Shown here piece after piece: positions 54,110-63,586 of a stretch of DNA of 64,000 nt. This stretch comes from Variovorax sp. OK212 (GTDB lineage: Bacteria > Pseudomonadota > Gammaproteobacteria > Burkholderiales > Burkholderiaceae_C): the NCBI RefSeq assembly GCF_900112425.1, contig NZ_FOLP01000002.1:682001-746000 (forward strand), in the 5' to 3' direction. Below the pieces are notes generated by a model that made no database searches, was not told where the DNA came from, and was given only the letters and a program-made list of their open reading frames with translations. How positions within the stretch are numbered: position 1 is the first letter of the stretch; every line of letters starts with the position of its first letter. The position numbers were made by a program, and so were the translations under genes.

Positions 54110-55447
54110 TCAGTCGCGCACCAGCGCGCGGTTCAGGCCCAGCGCGGCCAGCGTGGCCACGGCGCCCGACAGCAGGTAGACGCTCACATAGGCCAGGCCG
54201 AAGTGGGCCGACAGGCCGAGGGCGACCAGCGGCGCGAACGCCGCGCCGATCAGCCAGGCCAGGTCGGCCGTCAGCGCCGCACCGACGTAGCGGTACTTGG
54301 GCGCGAAGTTCGAGGTCACGGCGCCGGCCGCCTGGCCGTACGACAGGCCCAGGATCACGAAGCCGACCAGAATGAAGATGTCCTGGCCGGCCCGCCCGCC
54401 GTCGAGCAGCGTGGGGGCGAAGCCGCTGAAAGCGGCGATCACGGCGGCCAGGCCGCCCAGCGTGAAGCGGCGGCCGATGCGGTCGGCCAGCAGGCCCGAG
54501 GCCACGATGCCGGCGGCGCCGAGCACCGCACCGATCATCTGCACCACCAGGAATTCGGTCACCGACTGGTCGGAGTACAGCGTGATCCACGACAGCGGGA
54601 ACACGGTGATCAGGTGGAACAGCGCATAGCTGGCCAGCGCGGCGAACGCGCCGATCAGGATGTTGGCGCCCTGCGAGCTGACCAGTTCGCCCACGCTGGT
54701 GGGTTCCAGTTCACGCTCTTCGAGCAGGCGCGAGTAGTCGTCGGTGGCCACCAGGCGCAGGCGGGCGAACAGCGCCACCACGTTGATGGCAAAGGCCACG
54801 TAGAAGCTGTAGCGCCAGCCCCAGTCGAGGAAGTCCTCGCGCGGCAGGCTCGAGTACAGGAAGGCGAACAGTGCGCTGGCAATGAAGAAGCCGATGGGCG
54901 CGCCCAGCTGGCCCAGCATGGCGTACCAGCCGCGGCGGTTGGCCGGTGCGTTCAGCGCCAGCAGCGACGGCAGGCCGTCCCACGAACCGCCCAGCGCCAG
55001 GCCCTGGCCGAAGCGGAACACCGACAGCAGCACGATGGCCGTGAAGCCCAGGCTAGCGTAGCCCGGCAGGAAGGCGATGCCGGCGGTGGAGGTGCCAAGC
55101 ACGAACAGGGCCAGGGTCAGCTTGGCTTCCCGGCCGAATCGTCGCTGGATCGCCATCGAGATGACAGTTCCGAACGGACGCGCAATGAAGGCGAACGAGA
55201 AGATCAGGAACGAATAGAGCACGCCTTCGAGGTGTTGCTCGAAGGGGAAGAAGACCGCCGGGAACACCAGCACCGAGGCGATGCCGTAGACGAAGAAGTC
55301 GAAATACTCGGAGGCGCGGCCGATGATCACGCCGACCGCGATTTCGCCCGGGGCGATGTGCGAGTGGTCGTCACCTTGCCGGGCGTCGCGTTCGGGCGAG
55401 CTGGGCAGCGGATGGGCGCCTTGCGGACTGATGCTGGACGTCGTCAT
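54110..55447 (-). CDS. MFS transporter (metabolite:H+ symporter family)
   Basis: 445 aa from ATG 55447, with 12 hydrophobic segments. Early SEYFDFFVYGIASVLVFPAV (TM1) and the loop RPFGTVISMAIQRRFGREAK (TM2-3) match the ProP/ShiA/KgtP-type MHS family. GLLADRIGRRFTLGG is the mirrored loop in the second half. Substrates of this family are organic acids, osmolytes or shikimate; the specific one is unknown. Longer starts upstream are possible but lie in the cyoA promoter region. Confidence 0.9.
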   Translation of the reverse strand: MTTSSISPQGAHPLPSSPERDARQGDDHSHIAPGEIAVGVIIGRASEYFDFFVYGIASVLVFPAVFFPFEQHLEGVLYSFLIFSFAFIARPFGTVISMAIQRRFGREAKLTLALFVLGTSTAGIAFLPGYASLGFTAIVLLSVFRFGQGLALGGSWDGLPSLLALNAPANRRGWYAMLGQLGAPIGFFIASALFAFLYSSLPREDFLDWGWRYSFYVAFAINVVALFARLRLVATDDYSRLLEERELEPTSVGELVSSQGANILIGAFAALASYALFHLITVFPLSWITLYSDQSVTEFLVVQMIGAVLGAAGIVASGLLADRIGRRFTLGGLAAVIAAFSGFAPTLLDGGRAGQDIFILVGFVILGLSYGQAAGAVTSNFAPKYRYVGAALTADLAWLIGAAFAPLVALGLSAHFGLAYVSVYLLSGAVATLAALGLNRALVRD

Positions 55448-55536
55448 TGCTTGCTGTAATTCGAGTGTCACGCCGGGGCGCGACACATAAGGATCATGGA
55501 GAGCGCATAGCGTCGCACTGAAACACGTTTACCGCC

Positions 55537-55569
55537 ATAGGACAAAACGTCCAATAGGCAAAACCCGTC
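55537..55569. promoter_or_regulatory. Direct repeat upstream of cyoA
   Basis: ATAGGACAAAACGTC (55537-55551) and ATAGGCAAAACCCGTC (55554-55569) form an imperfect tandem repeat, the first overlapping a GGAC/GTCC inverted repeat. It lies 60-90 bp upstream of the cyoA ATG and is a plausible regulator-binding site. Confidence 0.3.
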
Positions 55570-55627
55570 TCACAGCGTAGATTGTGGGGTCATTTTGCGC
55601 CGACCTCGCACCTCTTTTCCCCACGGC

Positions 55628-56653
55628 ATGCACATCCTAAAGAACCTTCGCCGATCACTCCTGCTGCTTCCAGTCGTCCTCCTGGCCGGTTGCAACACGG
55701 TGTTGATGAACCCATCCGGCGACATCGCCCATCAGCAGGGACGCCTCATCGTCGTCTCCACCGTGCTGATGCTGATCATCATCATCCCGGTGGTCGCCCT
55801 GACCGTCCTGTTCGCGTGGCGCTACCGCCAGTCGAACAAGGAAGCCGTCTACAGCCCCGACTGGGACCACTCGACCCAGCTCGAGCTGGCGATCTGGGCG
55901 GCCCCGCTGCTCATCATCATCGCCCTGGGCGCCATCACCTGGATCAGCACCCACACGCTGGACCCCTACCAGCCGCTGCGCCGCATCGACGCCCAGCGCG
56001 CGATCCCCGCGGACACCAAGCCGCTGGTGGTCGAAGTGGTGGCGCTCGACTGGAAGTGGCTCTTCATCTACCCCGAGCAGGGCGTTGCCACGGTGAACGA
56101 GCTGGCCGCCCCGGTGGACCGCCCGATCCTGTTCAAGATCACGGCCTCCTCGGTGATGAACTCGTTCTTCATTCCCGCGCTGGCCGGCCAGATCTACGCG
56201 ATGCCGGGCATGGAGACCAAGCTGAACGCGGTGATCAACAAGCCGGGCGAGTTCGAAGGCTTCTCCGCCAACTACAGCGGCGCCGGCTTCTCGGGCATGC
56301 GCTTCAAGTTCCACGGCCTGAACCAGGGCGACTTCGACCAATGGGTCGCCAAGGTCAAGACCGGCAAGGAAGGCGAGCTGAACCGCGCGCTCTACCAGAA
56401 GCTGGAAGTGCCCAGCGAACGTGAACCGGTGCGCCACTACGCCACCGTCGCACCCGACCTGTACGACGCCATCCTGAACCGCTGCGTCGACAGCAGCAAG
56501 ATGTGCATGAAGCAGATGATGGCCATCGATGCCGAAGGCGGACTGGGCAAGCCCGGCGCATTCAACGTCGCCACCATGCAATCCTGGCAGCCCGACAACA
56601 TCAATTCGCCCAAGCGCAAGTACGTCACGGCGATGTGCACCACCGAAGAATAA
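55628..56653 (+). CDS. cyoA: Cytochrome o ubiquinol oxidase subunit II
   Basis: 341-aa lipoprotein: signal peptide with lipobox LLAGC (Cys about 21), two transmembrane helices (about 38-66 and 88-110), then a periplasmic cupredoxin domain with [20 protein letters not shown] and [14 protein letters not shown]. The Cu-A cysteine/histidine ligands of cytochrome c oxidases are absent, so electrons come from quinol. First gene of the cyoABCD operon. Confidence 0.96.
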   Translation: MHILKNLRRSLLLLPVVLLAGCNTVLMNPSGDIAHQQGRLIVVSTVLMLIIIIPVVALTVLFAWRYRQSNKEAVYSPDWDHSTQLELAIWAAPLLIIIALGAITWISTHTLDPYQPLRRIDAQRAIPADTKPLVVEVVALDWKWLFIYPEQGVATVNELAAPVDRPILFKITASSVMNSFFIPALAGQIYAMPGMETKLNAVINKPGEFEGFSANYSGAGFSGMRFKFHGLNQGDFDQWVAKVKTGKEGELNRALYQKLEVPSEREPVRHYATVAPDLYDAILNRCVDSSKMCMKQMMAIDAEGGLGKPGAFNVATMQSWQPDNINSPKRKYVTAMCTTEE

Positions 56654-56655
56654 CG

Positions 56656-58659
56656 ATGCTCGAACACCTCGACCTCACGAAGCTGGTCTTCGGCCGCCTC
56701 TCCTGGGAGGCGATTCCCTTCCATGAGCCCATCCTGCTTGCCACCTTCGGCGGCGTGGTGCTGGGCGGCATCGCCGTCCTCATCGCCCTGACCTACTTCA
56801 AGCTCTGGGGCCCCCTGTGGCGTGACTGGATCACCAGCATCGACCACAAGAAGATCGGCATCATGTACATCATCCTGGGCCTGGTGATGCTGCTGCGCGG
56901 CTTTGCCGACGCGCTGATGATGCGCGCCCAGCAGGCGATGGCCTTCGGCGACAACGCCGGCTTCCTGCCGCCGCACCACTACGACCAGGTCTTCACCGCC
57001 CACGGCGTGATCATGATCTTCTTCGTGGCCATGCCGCTGGTCACGGGCCTCATGAACTTCGTGGTGCCGCTGCAGATCGGCGCGCGCGACGTGGCCTTCC
57101 CGTTCCTGAACAACTTCAGCTTCTGGATGACCACCTTCGGCGCCGGCCTCGTGATGGCCTCGCTGTTCGTGGGCGAGTTCGCCAAGACCGGCTGGCTCGC
57201 GTACCCGCCGCTGTCGGGCATCATCTTCAGCCCCGACGTGGGGGTCGACTACTACATATGGTCGTTGCAGATAGCGGGGGTAGGCACCCTGCTCTCCGGC
57301 GTGAACCTGCTGGCCACCATCGTGAAGATGCGCGCGCCCGGCATGACCATGATGAAGATGCCCGTCTTCACGTGGACCGCCCTGTGCACCAACGTGCTGA
57401 TCGTCGCAGCCTTCCCGGTCCTGACCGCCGTGCTGGCCCTGCTGTCGCTCGACCGCTACGTCGGCACCAACTTCTTCACGAACGACATGGGCGGCAACGC
57501 CATGATGTACGTGAACCTGATCTGGATCTGGGGCCACCCCGAGGTGTACATCCTGATCCTGCCGGCCTTCGGCATCTTCTCGGAAGTGGTCTCGACCTTC
57601 TCCGGCAAGCGCCTGTTCGGCTACGCCTCGATGGTGTACGCCACGGTCGTGATCACGATCCTGTCGTACCTCGTGTGGCTGCACCACTTCTTCACCATGG
57701 GCTCCGGCGCCAGCGTGAACTCGTTCTTCGGCATCACGACCATGATCATCTCGATCCCCACGGGGGCGAAGATCTTCAACTGGCTCTTCACCATGTACCG
57801 CGGCCGGATCCGTTTCGAGCTGCCCATGATGTGGACCATCGGCTTCATGATCACCTTCGTGTTCGGCGGCATGACCGGCGTGCTGCTGGCGGTGCCCCCG
57901 GCCGACTTCGTGCTGCACAACAGCCTGTTCCTGATCGCCCACTTCCACAACGTGATCATCGGCGGCGTGCTGTTCGGCATGCTGGCCGGCATCACCTACT
58001 GGTTCCCGAAGGCCTTCGGCTACAAGCTCGACCCGTTCTGGGGCAAGTGCTCGTTCTGGTTCTGGATCGTCGGTTTCTGGACCGCCTTCATGCCGCTGTA
58101 CGTGCTCGGCCTGATGGGCGTCACGCGCCGCATGAGCCACTTCCAGGACATGTCGCTGCAGATCTGGTTCCAGGTTGCCGCCTTCGGCGCCGTGCTGATC
58201 GCGCTGGGCATCGGCTGCTTCATCATCCAGCTGGTGGTGAGCTACATCCGCCGCGACTCGCTGCGCGACACCACGGGCGACCCGTGGGACGGCCGCACGC
58301 TGGAATGGTCGACCTCGTCGCCGCCGCCGGCCTACAACTTCGCGTTCACCCCGCGCATCCATGACAACGACGCCTGGTCGGACATGAAGGCCCGCGGCTA
58401 CCAGCGCGCGCTGGACGGCTTCAGCCCGATCCACATGCCCAAGAACACGGCCGCCGGTTTCATCATCGCGGCGCTGAGCGCGGTGCTCGGCTTCGCCATG
58501 ATCTGGCAGATGTGGCTGCTGGCCGGCGTGAGCTTCGTTGCCATGCTCGTCGCCATCATCGTCCACACCTTCAACTACAAGCGCGACTACCACATCCCCA
58601 CGGATGAAGTCGTTCGCACCGAAGACGCGCGCACGCGCCTCCTGGCTGCCCATGTCTAA
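56656..58659 (+). CDS. cyoB: Cytochrome o ubiquinol oxidase subunit I
   Basis: 667 aa, 15 predicted helices. Haem-copper ligands are visible: [10 protein letters not shown] (low-spin haem His), [12 protein letters not shown] (CuB His and cross-linked Tyr), LHHFFTMG (two CuB His) and [14 protein letters not shown] (both haem His). It reduces oxygen to water and pumps protons. It starts 2 bp after cyoA. Confidence 0.98.
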   Translation: MLEHLDLTKLVFGRLSWEAIPFHEPILLATFGGVVLGGIAVLIALTYFKLWGPLWRDWITSIDHKKIGIMYIILGLVMLLRGFADALMMRAQQAMAFGDNAGFLPPHHYDQVFTAHGVIMIFFVAMPLVTGLMNFVVPLQIGARDVAFPFLNNFSFWMTTFGAGLVMASLFVGEFAKTGWLAYPPLSGIIFSPDVGVDYYIWSLQIAGVGTLLSGVNLLATIVKMRAPGMTMMKMPVFTWTALCTNVLIVAAFPVLTAVLALLSLDRYVGTNFFTNDMGGNAMMYVNLIWIWGHPEVYILILPAFGIFSEVVSTFSGKRLFGYASMVYATVVITILSYLVWLHHFFTMGSGASVNSFFGITTMIISIPTGAKIFNWLFTMYRGRIRFELPMMWTIGFMITFVFGGMTGVLLAVPPADFVLHNSLFLIAHFHNVIIGGVLFGMLAGITYWFPKAFGYKLDPFWGKCSFWFWIVGFWTAFMPLYVLGLMGVTRRMSHFQDMSLQIWFQVAAFGAVLIALGIGCFIIQLVVSYIRRDSLRDTTGDPWDGRTLEWSTSSPPPAYNFAFTPRIHDNDAWSDMKARGYQRALDGFSPIHMPKNTAAGFIIAALSAVLGFAMIWQMWLLAGVSFVAMLVAIIVHTFNYKRDYHIPTDEVVRTEDARTRLLAAHV

Positions 58660-59311
58660 CAGTACCGCCCTCCCCTCCCACACGAACACCGTGGGCAACG
58701 CCTCGAGCGTGCCCACCTTCGAGCTGTTCAACGTCCGCAACGAAGACCACCATCCGGAGAACGGGACCCTGCTGGGGTTCTGGCTCTACCTGATGAGCGA
58801 CTGCCTGATCTTCGCGTGCCTGTTCGCGGTGTACGGCGTGCTGGGCCGCAGCTACGCGGCCGGTCCCTCGGGCGCCGACCTGTTCGACCTGCCGCTGGTG
58901 GCGATGAACACCTCGCTGCTGCTGCTGTCGTCCATCACGTATGGCTTCGCCATGCTCGAGATGCAGCGCAGGCGCATGCGCGGCGTGCTGGTCTGGCTGG
59001 CCATCACCGGCCTGCTGGGCGCGGGCTTCATCGGCCTGGAGCTGTATGAGTTCGCGCACCTGATCCACGAAGGCGCCGGCCCGCAACGCAGCGCGTTCCT
59101 GTCGTCGTTCTTCGCGCTGGTGGGCACCCACGGCCTGCACGTGACCTTCGGCATCGTCTGGCTCATCGTGCTGATGGTCCAGCTGCCCAAGCACGGCTTC
59201 ACCGCTGCCAACCGCCGCCGCCTGATGTGCCTGTCGATGTTCTGGCACTTTCTGGACGTGGTCTGGATCGGCGTCTTCACCTTCGTGTACCTGATGGGAT
59301 CGCTGCAATGA
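58652..59311 (+). CDS. cyoC: Cytochrome o ubiquinol oxidase subunit III
   Basis: 219 aa with five helices and the subunit III motifs [20 protein letters not shown] and [14 protein letters not shown], ending [20 protein letters not shown]. It supports the stability of subunit I. The ATG overlaps the end of cyoB by 8 bp. Confidence 0.97.
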   Translation: MSNSTALPSHTNTVGNASSVPTFELFNVRNEDHHPENGTLLGFWLYLMSDCLIFACLFAVYGVLGRSYAAGPSGADLFDLPLVAMNTSLLLLSSITYGFAMLEMQRRRMRGVLVWLAITGLLGAGFIGLELYEFAHLIHEGAGPQRSAFLSSFFALVGTHGLHVTFGIVWLIVLMVQLPKHGFTAANRRRLMCLSMFWHFLDVVWIGVFTFVYLMGSLQ

Positions 59312-59709
59312 GCGCGCATATCGACACCGCCGGCCACGGCGCACACGGCCATGACGACCACGGCCACGACGACGGCCCCGTGAGCCACAGCACCTTCAAG
59401 GGCTACATGACCGGCTTCGTGCTGGCCGTGATCCTCACCGCCATTCCGTTCTGGCTGGTGATGGCCAAGGTGTTCGACAAGCCGAACACCACCGCCCTGG
59501 TGATCCTGGCCTTCGCCGTGGTGCAGATCGTGGTGCACATGGTGTACTTCCTGCACATGGACGCCAAGTCCGAAGGCGGCTGGAACCTGCTGGCGCTGAT
59601 CTTCACCATCGTCGTCGTGGTCATCACGCTGGCCGGCTCGCTGTGGGTCATGTATCACATGAACACCAACATGATGCCGTCCATGCACGACATGAAGAAC
59701 ATGCCCTGA
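59308..59709 (+). CDS. cyoD: Cytochrome o ubiquinol oxidase subunit IV
   Basis: 133 aa: His/Asp-rich N-terminus ([14 protein letters not shown]), then three helices ([58 protein letters not shown]). Such subunits help CuB insertion. It overlaps cyoC by 4 bp, and its stop overlaps the SURF1 gene by one base. Confidence 0.95.
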   Translation: MSAHIDTAGHGAHGHDDHGHDDGPVSHSTFKGYMTGFVLAVILTAIPFWLVMAKVFDKPNTTALVILAFAVVQIVVHMVYFLHMDAKSEGGWNLLALIFTIVVVVITLAGSLWVMYHMNTNMMPSMHDMKNMP

Positions 59710-60524
59710 TGGCGGCAGCAGTCCGCCAGCGTTCAGCCGCCGCGCGGGTGGCGCTGGCGGTCTGCGCCGTCCTCGCCTTTGCCGGCTTCGCCGCGCTGGG
59801 CACCTGGCAGGTCGAGCGCCGCGCCTGGAAGCTCGATCTCATCGCCCGCGTCGAACAACGCGTGCACGCCCCGGCCTCCGCGCCGCCCGGGCGAACCGAA
59901 TGGCCCACCGTCAACGCGGCCAACGACGAATACCGGCATGTCCGCCTTGCCGGCACTTTCCTCCACGACAAGGAAGCCCTGGTCCAGGCCAGCACCCGTC
60001 TCGGTGCCGGCTTCTGGGTGCTGACCCCGCTGCGCACCGCCGACGGCAGCGTGGTGATGGTCAACCGCGGCTTCGTGCCGCCCGAGGCGCGCGAGCGCTC
60101 CGCGCGCACCGCCGCCGAGCCCCAGGGCGAAGTTGCCGTCGCCGGCCTGTTGCGCCTGAGCGAACCCAAGGGCGGCTTCCTGCGCAAGAACGACCCTGCC
60201 GCCGACCGCTGGTTCTCGCGCGACGTGCAGGCCATTGCGCAGGCGCGCGGGCTCACGGATGTCGCGCCCTACTTCGTGGACGCGGAAGCGAGCCCGGCGG
60301 CTTCTCCGGCCGCGAATGCAGCCGCCGCATCCAGCGCATCCGACACCCCCGCCTGGCCCGCCGGCGGCCTGACGGTCATCGCCTTCCCCAACAGCCACCT
60401 GGTCTACGCCCTCACGTGGTACGGCCTGGCGCTCATGGTGCTCATTGCCGCCTGGTTCGTGCGGCGCGGCGAAAATGCGGCGCATGCCGACACCCGCCGC
60501 ACCGAAGATGCCCGCCGCCACTGA
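59709..60524 (+). CDS. SURF1-family oxidase assembly protein
   Basis: 271 aa: N-terminal helix (ALAVCAVLAFAGFAALGTWQ, about 14-33) with the GTWQVERRAWK motif, the central LTPLRTADGSVVMVNRGFVP and PLRTADGS region, an Ala/Ser-rich insertion (about 195-215), and the C-terminal helix with YALTWYGLALMVLIAAW. SURF1 inserts haem into oxidases. No cyoE (haem O synthase) follows in this operon; SURF1 takes its place. Confidence 0.93.
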   Translation: MAAAVRQRSAAARVALAVCAVLAFAGFAALGTWQVERRAWKLDLIARVEQRVHAPASAPPGRTEWPTVNAANDEYRHVRLAGTFLHDKEALVQASTRLGAGFWVLTPLRTADGSVVMVNRGFVPPEARERSARTAAEPQGEVAVAGLLRLSEPKGGFLRKNDPAADRWFSRDVQAIAQARGLTDVAPYFVDAEASPAASPAANAAAASSASDTPAWPAGGLTVIAFPNSHLVYALTWYGLALMVLIAAWFVRRGENAAHADTRRTEDARRH

Positions 60525-61980
60525 GGCGGTCGCGGGGGAGCTGCACGCCCCCCGCGCCGGGGTCGCCAGCCTGGACAACGCCACCGGTCACCAGAACATG
60601 CAGCAGCTGATCCAGCTGCGCTGGTTCGCGGTGGTCGGGCAGGTGGCCACCATCCTGGTGGTGCACTACGGCTTCGACATCCGGCTGCCGCTGGACCACA
60701 TGCTGCAGGTGCTGACCTGCCTGGCGCTGTTCAACATGGTGAGCCTGCTGCGCTCGCGCAACCACCGGCGCGTGACCAACGGCGAACTGTTCCTCGCGCT
60801 GCTGGTCGACGTGGCCACGCTCACGGCCCAGCTCTACCTGAGCGGCGGCGCGACCAACCCCTTCGTGTTCCTGTTCCTGCTGCAGGTGACGCTGGGCGCG
60901 GTGCTGCTCAAGCCCTGGTCGACCTGGACCATCGTGGTCATCACCAGCATCTGCTTTGCCGGACTGGCGCTGTTCTCGCGCCCGCTCGCGCTGCCGCTGG
61001 ACCACCAGCGCGGCCTGTCGAGCCCCTACGTGCAGGGCATGCTGGTGTGCTTCGCGCTGAACGCCGCGCTGCTGGTGATCTTCATCACCCGCATCAGCCG
61101 CAACCTGCGCGCGCGCGACGCCCGCCTGGCCGACCTGCGCCAGCGCGCCTCCGAGGAAGAACACATCGTTCGCATGGGCCTGCTGGCCTCCGGCGCCGCG
61201 CACGAACTGGGCACGCCGCTGGCCACGCTGGCGGTGATCCTGGGCGACTGGCGCCGGCTGCCGCACTTCAACTCCGACCCCGAGCTGCTGACCGAGGTGG
61301 CCGAGATGGAGCTGCAGATCCAGCGCTGCAAGAGCATCGTGAGCGGCATCCTGCTGTCGGCCGGCGAGGCGCGCGGCGAGTCGTCCGAGGAGACCACCGT
61401 CAGCACCTTCCTGGACGACCTGATCGTGGAATGGCGCACCACCCGCCCGGTGGAAGACTTCGAGTATGACAACCGCTTTGGCCGGGACCTGCCCATGGTC
61501 TCCGACTCGGCGCTCAAGCAGATGATCTGCAACGTGCTCGACAATGCGCTGGAGGCGTCGCCGCACTGGCTGCGCCTGGAGGCGGCGCACGACGCCGACG
61601 CGCTGACGATCACCGTCACCGACGCGGGCCCCGGCTTCCTGCCGGGCATCCTGAAGGAGTTCGGCAAACCCTACCAGTCGAGCAAGGGCCGCCCCGGCGG
61701 CGGCCTGGGGCTGTTCCTGGTCGTGAACGTGGCGCGCACGGTGGGCGGCCGCGTGGCGGCGGGCAACCGGCCCGAGGGCGGCGCGGTCGTGAAGATCACG
61801 CTGCCGCTGGCGGCCATCGTGCTGGAAGAGGACGAAGCCGACGAGGACCTCGAAGAGGACTTGAAGGACGGCCTGAAGGACGGCCTGAAGGACGGCATGA
61901 ACGAAGAATTCGAAGGGGAGCGCAAGCTCCCCGGCAGCGAGACCATCGAAACGGAAGCCCATGAGCGAAACCGGAGCTGA
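60484..61980 (+). CDS. regB: Redox-sensing histidine kinase (RegB/PrrB/ActS family)
   Basis: 498 aa from ATG 60484 (alternative ATG at 60508), overlapping SURF1 by 41 bp. Six helices include the quinone-binding signature GGATNPFVFLFLLQ. The kinase core has the H-box LASGAAHELGTPLATLA, then LQIQRCKSIVSGIL, where RegB proteins carry their redox-active Cys, then the N-box CNVLDNALEASPHW and the G boxes DAGPGF and GGGLGLFLV. It phosphorylates RegA in response to respiratory redox state. An unusual acidic C-terminal tail contains a threefold LKDG repeat encoded by a 12-bp tandem repeat. Confidence 0.93.
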   Translation: MPTPAAPKMPAATEAVAGELHAPRAGVASLDNATGHQNMQQLIQLRWFAVVGQVATILVVHYGFDIRLPLDHMLQVLTCLALFNMVSLLRSRNHRRVTNGELFLALLVDVATLTAQLYLSGGATNPFVFLFLLQVTLGAVLLKPWSTWTIVVITSICFAGLALFSRPLALPLDHQRGLSSPYVQGMLVCFALNAALLVIFITRISRNLRARDARLADLRQRASEEEHIVRMGLLASGAAHELGTPLATLAVILGDWRRLPHFNSDPELLTEVAEMELQIQRCKSIVSGILLSAGEARGESSEETTVSTFLDDLIVEWRTTRPVEDFEYDNRFGRDLPMVSDSALKQMICNVLDNALEASPHWLRLEAAHDADALTITVTDAGPGFLPGILKEFGKPYQSSKGRPGGGLGLFLVVNVARTVGGRVAAGNRPEGGAVVKITLPLAAIVLEEDEADEDLEEDLKDGLKDGLKDGMNEEFEGERKLPGSETIETEAHERNRS

Positions 61981-62506
61981 ACGCCAGTTGCTGATCGTCG
62001 AGGACGACGACGCCTTCGCGCGCACGCTCGGGCGCTCGTTCGAGCGCCGCGGCTATGCCGTGGCGCAGGCGGGCAACCTCGCCGAGGTCGAGGCGCTGCT
62101 GGCCTCCCTGTCGCCGGGCTTCGCCGTGGTCGACCTGAAACTCAACGGCGAGGCCTCGGGCCTGGCCTGCGTGCAGATGCTGCACCGGCACAACCCCAAG
62201 ATGCTGATCGTGGTGCTCACGGGCTTCGCCAGCATCGCCACCGCGGTGGAAGCCATCAAGCTGGGCGCCTGCCACTACCTGGCCAAGCCGTCGAACACCG
62301 ACGACATCGAGGCCGCCTTCGGCCGCGCCACCGGCACCACCGAGGTGGAGCTGACCAACCGCTCCACGTCGATCAAGACGCTCGAATGGGAGCGCATCCA
62401 CGAGACGCTGGCCGAGACCGGCTTCAACATCTCGGAGACCGCGCGCAGGCTCGGCATGCACCGGCGCACGCTGGCACGCAAGCTGGGCAAGCAGCAGGTC
62501 AAGTAA
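61961..62506 (+). CDS. regA: Response regulator RegA/PrrA family
   Basis: 181 aa: receiver domain with the acidic pair VEDDD (13-17), the phospho-acceptor Asp58 in AVVDLKLNG, Thr in VLTGFASIATAVEAI and Lys in LAKPSNTDDIE. A short linker is followed by a Fis-type helix-turn-helix near the end (NISETARRLGMHRRTLARK). It overlaps regB by 20 bp. It is expected to control aerobic/microaerobic genes, plausibly including the adjacent cyo operon. Confidence 0.95.
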   Translation: MSETGAERQLLIVEDDDAFARTLGRSFERRGYAVAQAGNLAEVEALLASLSPGFAVVDLKLNGEASGLACVQMLHRHNPKMLIVVLTGFASIATAVEAIKLGACHYLAKPSNTDDIEAAFGRATGTTEVELTNRSTSIKTLEWERIHETLAETGFNISETARRLGMHRRTLARKLGKQQVK

Positions 62507-62582
62507 GCTGGGCGGGCACGGTGCGCTTCTTGCAAGCCCGCCATGGCATCCACCGCATTCACCGCACTTGCATGAGGTACCG

Positions 62583-63269
62583 ATGACCGCTCGTTCGCAG
62601 ACGCAAGCTTCGCCCCGCACCTCCGTCCTGGCCGCGCGCGACCAGACGGCGATGGAAGAACTCTTCAACGCCTTGAGCCACGGCCTGGGCCTGGCGCTGG
62701 CCATTGCCGCGCTGCCCATCCTGGTCTACAGCGCGGTGCACAAGGGCCAGGCCGCGGGCGTGGTCGGTGCGTGCCTGTTCGCGGGCACGGCCATCGTGCT
62801 GTACCTGATCTCCACGCTGTACCACGCGCTGCCCATGGGCCGCGCCAAGGCCTGGTTCAACCGGCTGGACCACGCGGCCATCTACCTGTTCATCGCGGGC
62901 AGCTACATGCCCTTCTTGTTCGGCGTGCTGCGCGGGCCGCTGGGGTGGACGCTGTTCGGCGCCATCTGCGCGGCGGCCGCGCTGGGCGTGAGCGCCAAGC
63001 TGTTCAACAGGCTGCAGCATCCGCTGTGGTCCACCGGCCTTTACGTGGCGATGGGCTGGATGGCGCTGATGGCCGCCGTGCCGCTGTACGAGCGCATGTC
63101 GGCGGCGGGCCTGGGCTGGCTGGTGGCCGGCGGGCTGTTCTACACGGCCGGCGCGGTGGTGTTCCTGTTCGACAACAAGGTGCGCTACGCCCATTCGGTG
63201 TGGCACCTGTTCGTGCTGGCGGGCAGCACCTGCCACTTCTTCGCGGTGCTCTGGCACTCGCACGGCTGA
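62583..63269 (+). CDS. Haemolysin III / PAQR-family membrane protein
   Basis: 228 aa with seven predicted helices. Family motifs: ELFNALSHGLGLALAIAALP (His of motif A), ISTLYHALP (motif with Ser-x-x-x-His), RLDHAAIYLFIAGSYMPFL and AHSVWHLFVLAGSTCHFFAV (C-terminal metal His). It is a zinc-binding integral membrane protein of the YqfA/Hly-III type, role in membrane lipid homeostasis or unknown. The ATG at 62583 follows GAGGTACCG; the TTG-initiated longer form is less likely. Confidence 0.93.
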   Translation: MTARSQTQASPRTSVLAARDQTAMEELFNALSHGLGLALAIAALPILVYSAVHKGQAAGVVGACLFAGTAIVLYLISTLYHALPMGRAKAWFNRLDHAAIYLFIAGSYMPFLFGVLRGPLGWTLFGAICAAAALGVSAKLFNRLQHPLWSTGLYVAMGWMALMAAVPLYERMSAAGLGWLVAGGLFYTAGAVVFLFDNKVRYAHSVWHLFVLAGSTCHFFAVLWHSHG

Positions 63270-63306
63270 GTTCGCACGGCTGAATTCGCACAGCCGGGCG
63301 ACCTCT

Positions 63307-63531
63307 TCAATAGTGCGGCGGCAACTCGTCGCGCGGGTTGCTTCCCGAGCCGTCCTGCATCGCGTTCTGGCTCTGCTCTCTCAGCTGCGTGACCTGCACG
63401 ATCAGCCGGTCGATCTGCTGCTGCTGGCGGTAGATCGTCATGTTGAGCTGGTCCAGCAGGTCTTCGGCATAGCTCGACTTGATCTCGAGTTCGGTCACGC
63501 GTTCGGCCAGGGCGTCGGGTTGGTTTTCCAT
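63307..63531 (-). CDS. slyX: SlyX-family protein
   Basis: 74-aa coiled-coil protein: ALAERVTELEIKSSYAEDLL followed by LDQLNMTIYRQQQQIDRLI and a disordered C-terminus ending PRDELPPHY, the SlyX hallmark. Function unknown in general; in E. coli it neighbours slyD. Confidence 0.95.
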   Translation of the reverse strand: MENQPDALAERVTELEIKSSYAEDLLDQLNMTIYRQQQQIDRLIVQVTQLREQSQNAMQDGSGSNPRDELPPHY

Positions 63532-63586
63532 GGCGCTATTGGACAGGAAGACCGACCCGCTTTTTGTGACGCCTTGCCCGGCTCGC

